Shown in pieces: positions 6,323-9,504 of a DNA stretch of 9,504 bases. The notes below the pieces were generated by a model. That model ran no database searches and was not told the origin of the DNA. It saw only the letters and a list, made by a program, of their open reading frames with translations. The position numbers and the translations under genes are program-made. Location: positions 1 to 9,504 of the forward strand of contig VBAY01000060.1 in NCBI GenBank assembly GCA_005883085.1. The letters run 5' to 3'. This DNA is from Candidatus Bathyarchaeota archaeon. GTDB taxonomy: Archaea; Thermoproteota; Bathyarchaeia; 40CM-2-53-6. Position 1 is the first letter of the stretch; each line of letters begins with the position of its first letter.

Positions 6323-6828
6323 GGAGACGCCCCAAATACTCGATTATCAAGAACTCAAGAATCGCGCAGTCATCCCGGGTATATGACCAAGTAAACCTCT
6401 ACGGCTGCACGATCGGAAAGAACACCAAGGTAGACGCTTTCGTCTATCTTGAAGAAGGCGTCACAGTAGGCGACAACTGCAAGATTCGACCCTTCGTCTT
6501 CATCCCAACCGGAGTAACTATAGAAGACAACGTGTTCATCGGACCGAGCGTCACATTCACCAACGACAAATACCCGAAAGCACATGGTGAATGGAAACTC
6601 CTTGAGACACGAGTGAAGAGGTTCGCATCGATCGGTGCAAAGAGCGTCATTAATCCAGGGGTAACGATCGGAGAAAACGCCCTCATAGGGTCCGGGTCGG
6701 TTGTGACAAGGGACATTCCAGATAACGCTATTGCGTTCGGCAACCCTGCACGAGTCGTCGGTAAAAAGGAGCCTGTTTCTGTTACAGCGACGCGGCTACG
6801 TGGCGTGAAAGGAGCGTCGCGGCATTGA
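6319..6828 (+). CDS. Hexapeptide-repeat (left-handed beta-helix) N-acyltransferase (WbpD-like)
   Basis: A 169-residue acyltransferase made mainly of isoleucine-patch hexapeptide repeats (for example CTIGKN, VTVGDN, VTIEDN, VTIGEN), forming a left-handed beta-helix that trimerises to bind acetyl-CoA. The segment FTNDKYPKAHGEW (75-87) matches the loop of nucleotide 3-amino-sugar N-acetyltransferases such as WbpD/WlbB, and the ending IPDNAIAFGNPARVVGK is the usual close of the helix. Its likely role is acetylation of the 3-amino group to give UDP-2,3-diacetamido-2,3-dideoxyglucuronate. The start is GTG 6319 inside the end of the preceding gene (GTGA overlap), served by GAGGAG at 6302-6307. The stop overlaps the next gene in the same manner. 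The last 17 or so residues (after VVGKKEPV) are an extra basic tail not part of the helix. Confidence 0.92.
   Translation: MRRRPKYSIIKNSRIAQSSRVYDQVNLYGCTIGKNTKVDAFVYLEEGVTVGDNCKIRPFVFIPTGVTIEDNVFIGPSVTFTNDKYPKAHGEWKLLETRVKRFASIGAKSVINPGVTIGENALIGSGSVVTRDIPDNAIAFGNPARVVGKKEPVSVTATRLRGVKGASRH
6808..6814 (+). promoter_or_regulatory. Ribosome binding site deciding the TTG start at 6825
   Basis: AAAGGAG lies within the last codons of the acyltransferase gene, 10 bases before the TTG at 6825. It supports that rare start codon, which also gives the expected N-terminus for a family 2 glycosyltransferase, and indicates translational coupling through the TTGA overlap. Confidence 0.7.
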
Positions 6829-7553
6829 AGACGATAGCAATAATCCCTGTTTACGGGGAGTCAGATACCATTGGCAGAGTTCTCGAACGCTTCGAGCCAG
6901 GCTATGTCGATGAAATATGCGTGGTTGCAGACAAGCCAGGAGTTGTGACACTGGGAGCCATCGAAGAAGCGGGCCGGCAAATACGAGTTCCAATAAAGAC
7001 TATACAGAACACGGTCCGAAACGGAATAGGCTACGCTATACGGCAAGGCTACAAGTACGCGCTCGAAAATAGATTCGAACTCATCGTAATCATGGCGGGA
7101 AATGGAAAGGATGACCCGCGCGAAATCCCTCGGTTGACAACGCCCATCCTCGAAGAGGGATACGACTACGTGCAGGGCTCCAGGTTTCTGCCCGGAGGCC
7201 GTCGAGAAAAGAATCCTTTCTTGAGAAGCATTTTCACCCGGCTCTTTCCCTATGTGTGGTCCATCATGACTGGCGTTCGGTGCACCGAGGTAACCAACGG
7301 CTTCAGAGCCTACAGGGCCTCGATTGTTGCGGACCCGCGCATCAACACGTGGCAGAGCTGGCTTGACAATTACGAGCTCGAATACTACCTTCACTACAAA
7401 GTATTGACTCTAGGCTACAAGTTCGCTGAGAGACCAGTTTCAAAAGATTATTCAGCCCTAAAAGACAAGAAGTACTCGCATATCTCGCCGTCCAAAGACT
7501 GGTGGCAGATCGTTGGCCCGTTGTTCCTGCTGAGGCTAGGGGTCAGGAAATAG
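6825..7553 (+). CDS. Family 2 glycosyltransferase, dolichyl-phosphate-mannose-synthase-like
   Basis: A 242-residue GT-A glycosyltransferase of family 2. It starts with the nucleotide-binding strand TIAIIPVYGESDTIG (3-17), continues with VVADKPG (33-39) where family members have VVDDGS, and has NGIGYAIRQGYKYAL (66-80), GSRFLPGG (118-125) and TNGFRAYRAS (157-166), as in polyprenyl-phosphate sugar synthases. At the place of the metal-binding DxD it reads MAGNGKDDPREIPRL (90-104), so both usual aspartates are replaced by Ala and Asn, while the later DDP is kept. No transmembrane segment is evident; the C-terminus FLLRLGVRK is hydrophobic and basic. The likely role is transfer of a sugar, perhaps the diacetamido uronic acid made by the three preceding genes, to a lipid phosphate or a growing glycan at the inner membrane face. 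It overlaps the acyltransferase by four bases, and its stop is two bases before the deacetylase start. Confidence 0.87.
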   Translation: MKTIAIIPVYGESDTIGRVLERFEPGYVDEICVVADKPGVVTLGAIEEAGRQIRVPIKTIQNTVRNGIGYAIRQGYKYALENRFELIVIMAGNGKDDPREIPRLTTPILEEGYDYVQGSRFLPGGRREKNPFLRSIFTRLFPYVWSIMTGVRCTEVTNGFRAYRASIVADPRINTWQSWLDNYELEYYLHYKVLTLGYKFAERPVSKDYSALKDKKYSHISPSKDWWQIVGPLFLLRLGVRK

Positions 7554-7555
7554 GG

Positions 7556-9145
7556 TTGGACCAGAAATTCGTCCTAATCGTATTGGCTGGGAACGACGAT
7601 CATGACTTGTCCATTCTAAGCGAGTACGCGGAATTCTGGAAGGTGCCCTACACTCTCAGGTCTCAAATTGATCAGAAACCGATCCTTTTCACATCTAGTC
7701 CGTGGGAAGAAATCGACACGCGAGACTCTCGGCCGGTAATCATTTCTCCAACAAGAATCGAAGGCGCAAGAGAGATCGCACGGCACTTCGGATTGGATGT
7801 GACCCCAAAGGAAACACAGGTTCGCTTGCCAATTTCGCCTGGCGTTTCTGTGTCCCTGCAAACAAGGCTCTACCAATTTTCCGGGCCCGAGCTTGAACCG
7901 GTGTTGAAAGACGGCGAGAATATCCTGGTCGACAAATTACTCGGATCGGCAGTCTACATTCTCTCAGTGGACCTCGTATCGGAATATCAACAGCTAATGT
8001 ACGGCCGAATGGACGAAAATCCGAACTGGAGATTCCGTCTCCTCACGCGAATGCCCTTCTCATACCGCCTTATACCTTCCAGCATTCGGAACAGGTTCTT
8101 CAAAGCGAAAAGAGGCGTTACCGCCTTCAGAGAGGAACTACTAGGTCCAGTAGAATTTCTACGCTCGCTCTTCCTTGCAAGCCTGGCAATCGCTTCCCAA
8201 GATCCGATCCCAATTATTGGTTTCTGGCGGCGAGGCAAGTCCTACGCGCTTGCAGTCAGCCATGACGTGGAAACTCAGCTCGGACTTGAAGATGGTGCTG
8301 GACGCTTAATTGAGGTTGAGGAAGAGCTAGGCATACGTTCCACCTGGAACCTTCCAACCAATCGCTACCCTTTATCCTCGCAACTGGTAATTGCGCTCGC
8401 AGAGAACGGGGAAGTTGGAGGCCATGACACGAAGCATGATGGCCGATTGTTCTTCGCAAGCATCACAGACAAGTTGGACAGAGTGAAACGTTGCAGAGAG
8501 CGGCTTGAAGTTCTCTCGCGAAGACCTATTCGAGGGTTCAGAGCCCCCCTTCTGCAACACTCGCGAGAACTTGTGGAAACGCTCGGAAAGGCGGGCTACG
8601 AATACGATTCGTCAATGCCAAGCTGGGAGCCCTTATCGCCGACCTCGCTCAAGCCTCATGGAGTCGGAACTGTTTTTCCCTTCCTGATATCTGGCCTCGT
8701 CGAGATTCCTGTCTCTATGCCGCAAGACCACCAGCTCATCAGAGTAGGCGGGTTGGGAGTTGCCGATGCCGTCGACCAACTTCTCGAAGTTTCGAGATGG
8801 ATCAAGAAGACTGGGGGGGCCTGCGTCCTACTTGTGCACCCGGACTATGAGTTCAGTCAAGAAGAAGGGCGTGACGAATACCTCCGTCTCCTAAGATCGT
8901 TTCGCTCGGACCCAGCCTGCGATATCATGACTCTCGGCGAGATGGCGCGATGGTGGATCTATCGACAAGAGTCTTACATTGATGCGGAGGGGATGATCAA
9001 CACTCGTTCTGACAAGAGCAAGAATGCGATTGGAGAACTTGAACTCGAACTCGTCATGGGCTATGGATTGGACGGGTTCAAGATAGAACGTCCAATCGGC
9101 AAGAGTGTGATCGAGATGCCCAAGAGTTCAAGGCTTAGGTCGTGA
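7556..9145 (+). CDS. Two-domain polysaccharide deacetylase (NodB fold)
   Basis: A 529-residue protein whose second half is a NodB-type carbohydrate esterase domain (about 228-465). Its motifs appear in order: SHDVE (235-239) in place of the usual TFDDG; HDTKH with His290 and His294, the metal-binding HxxxH; RGFRAP (326-331); DSSMP with Asp351; and LLVHPD with His428, the general acid. A metal-dependent de-N- or de-O-acetylase is therefore expected. The first 220 residues form a separate domain that I do not recognise, with a Rossmann-like opening (KFVLIVLAGND) and no signal peptide, so the protein seems cytoplasmic or peripheral. Residues 466-529 are an extra charged tail. TTG 7556 is chosen because it follows the previous stop by two bases and has AGG at 7545-7547. 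An ATG at 7502 in the same frame would overlap the glycosyltransferase by 52 bases. It may trim acetyl groups from the glycan built by its neighbours. Confidence 0.85.
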   Translation: MDQKFVLIVLAGNDDHDLSILSEYAEFWKVPYTLRSQIDQKPILFTSSPWEEIDTRDSRPVIISPTRIEGAREIARHFGLDVTPKETQVRLPISPGVSVSLQTRLYQFSGPELEPVLKDGENILVDKLLGSAVYILSVDLVSEYQQLMYGRMDENPNWRFRLLTRMPFSYRLIPSSIRNRFFKAKRGVTAFREELLGPVEFLRSLFLASLAIASQDPIPIIGFWRRGKSYALAVSHDVETQLGLEDGAGRLIEVEEELGIRSTWNLPTNRYPLSSQLVIALAENGEVGGHDTKHDGRLFFASITDKLDRVKRCRERLEVLSRRPIRGFRAPLLQHSRELVETLGKAGYEYDSSMPSWEPLSPTSLKPHGVGTVFPFLISGLVEIPVSMPQDHQLIRVGGLGVADAVDQLLEVSRWIKKTGGACVLLVHPDYEFSQEEGRDEYLRLLRSFRSDPACDIMTLGEMARWWIYRQESYIDAEGMINTRSDKSKNAIGELELELVMGYGLDGFKIERPIGKSVIEMPKSSRLRS

Positions 9146-9152
9146 CCTTCAA

Positions 9153-9504
9153 ATGACCTTACTAATAACTGCTTTAGGAGTTCTCTACTTTGTGACGATA
9201 GGCGTCGTTGTCGTAGCCTATACTCTCGGACTCTTTCTCCTGCACAAGGGTTCTCCAAGGCCTCGGTTCCAAAGGGCTAGCGGGGTTGTCCCTACCGTTT
9301 CTTTGGTCATTCCCACCTATAACGAAGCTTCAATTATCCAGCAGAAGCTCGAAAATGTTCTCCAGCTAGACTATCCAAGGGAAAAGTTCGAGGTGGTCGT
9401 TGTTGACAGTGCGTCCAATGATGAAACCGGAAATATTGTCAAGAAGTTTGCTGGAGATCATAGGCGCGAGGTCAATCTTGTTCTGATAGAGCAGCCTGTC
9501 AGGC
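9153..9504 (+). CDS. Membrane-anchored family 2 glycosyltransferase, N-terminal part (runs off the right edge)
   Basis: The first 117 codons of a processive-type family 2 glycosyltransferase. The protein opens with one membrane segment (about residues 2-31, LYFVTIGVVVVAYTLGLFLL) followed by a basic linker. The GT-A domain then starts: VSLVIPTYNEAS (about 49-60), a helix ending LQLDYPREKFEVVVVD, and SASNDETGNIV, matching the nucleotide-sugar-binding VVDSxSxDxT motif. This layout fits cellulose-synthase-like and N-acetylglucosaminyltransferase-like enzymes with further membrane helices at the C-terminus, which lie outside the window. ATG 9153 is seven bases after the deacetylase stop; GTGA at 9142-9145 is a weak ribosome site. 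Its third codon positions seem richer in T than those of the preceding operon genes, judged by eye. It is probably the next gene of the same operon and extends the glycan. Confidence 0.85.
   Translation, partial: MTLLITALGVLYFVTIGVVVVAYTLGLFLLHKGSPRPRFQRASGVVPTVSLVIPTYNEASIIQQKLENVLQLDYPREKFEVVVVDSASNDETGNIVKKFAGDHRREVNLVLIEQPVR

Noticed and set aside
6861..7394. A 177-codon open frame on the minus strand
   Set aside because: It lies wholly opposite the family 2 glycosyltransferase, has no recognisable motif, and is explained by the codon pattern of the real gene.
7502..7555. ATG start for the deacetylase at 7502
   Set aside because: It would overlap the glycosyltransferase by 52 bases; the added residues look like a shadow of its C-terminus, and TTG 7556 fits the operon spacing.

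Overview
The window looks like a stretch of an archaeal chromosome, probably from the Thermoproteota or a neighbouring lineage. This is an inference from style, not from a marker gene. About half of the bases are G or C by eye, and seven of the ten recognisable genes start with GTG or TTG. Genes inside operons overlap and carry Shine-Dalgarno sites of the GGTGA or GGAG type, whereas the two genes next to the divergent promoter region lack a clear one. No convincing bacterial -35/-10 promoter is visible. A bacterial host is not excluded, because the partial gene at the left edge is a type I GAPDH, which is uncommon in archaea. There is no RNA gene, CRISPR array, insertion sequence or phage gene here.

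The layout is two divergent gene runs around a central non-coding stretch (about 3778-4179). To the left, on the minus strand, lies a tightly coupled trio: a membrane-tethered PF14907-type nucleotidyltransferase (3777-2719), a thymidylate-kinase-fold P-loop kinase (2719-2075) and an alkaline-phosphatase-superfamily phosphodiesterase (2075-567). After about 80 bases comes the start of a type I glyceraldehyde-3-phosphate dehydrogenase that runs off the left edge (483-1). A possible 62-codon gene (4047-3859) lies upstream of the trio.

To the right, on the plus strand, are three genes in the order aminotransferase, Gfo/Idh/MocA dehydrogenase, left-handed beta-helix N-acyltransferase (4180-6828). 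They match the WbpE, WbpB and WbpD steps that install the 3-acetamido group of UDP-2,3-diacetamido-2,3-dideoxyglucuronic acid. These are followed by a dolichyl-phosphate-mannose-synthase-like glycosyltransferase (6825-7553), a two-domain polysaccharide deacetylase (7556-9145) and the start of a membrane-anchored family 2 glycosyltransferase that leaves the right edge (9153-9504).

Taken together the plus-strand run makes an unusual amino sugar acid, transfers it to a lipid or glycan chain, and may trim acetyl groups from the product, as in an N-glycan or surface polysaccharide locus. The minus-strand trio has activities (nucleotidyl or phosphate transfer, phosphorylation, phosphodiester cleavage) that would suit phosphate decoration of the same surface glycan or of its lipid carrier, but no partner or substrate can be read from the sequence. 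A 37-base nested inverted repeat at 4079-4115 sits between the two runs and is the best candidate for a shared operator.
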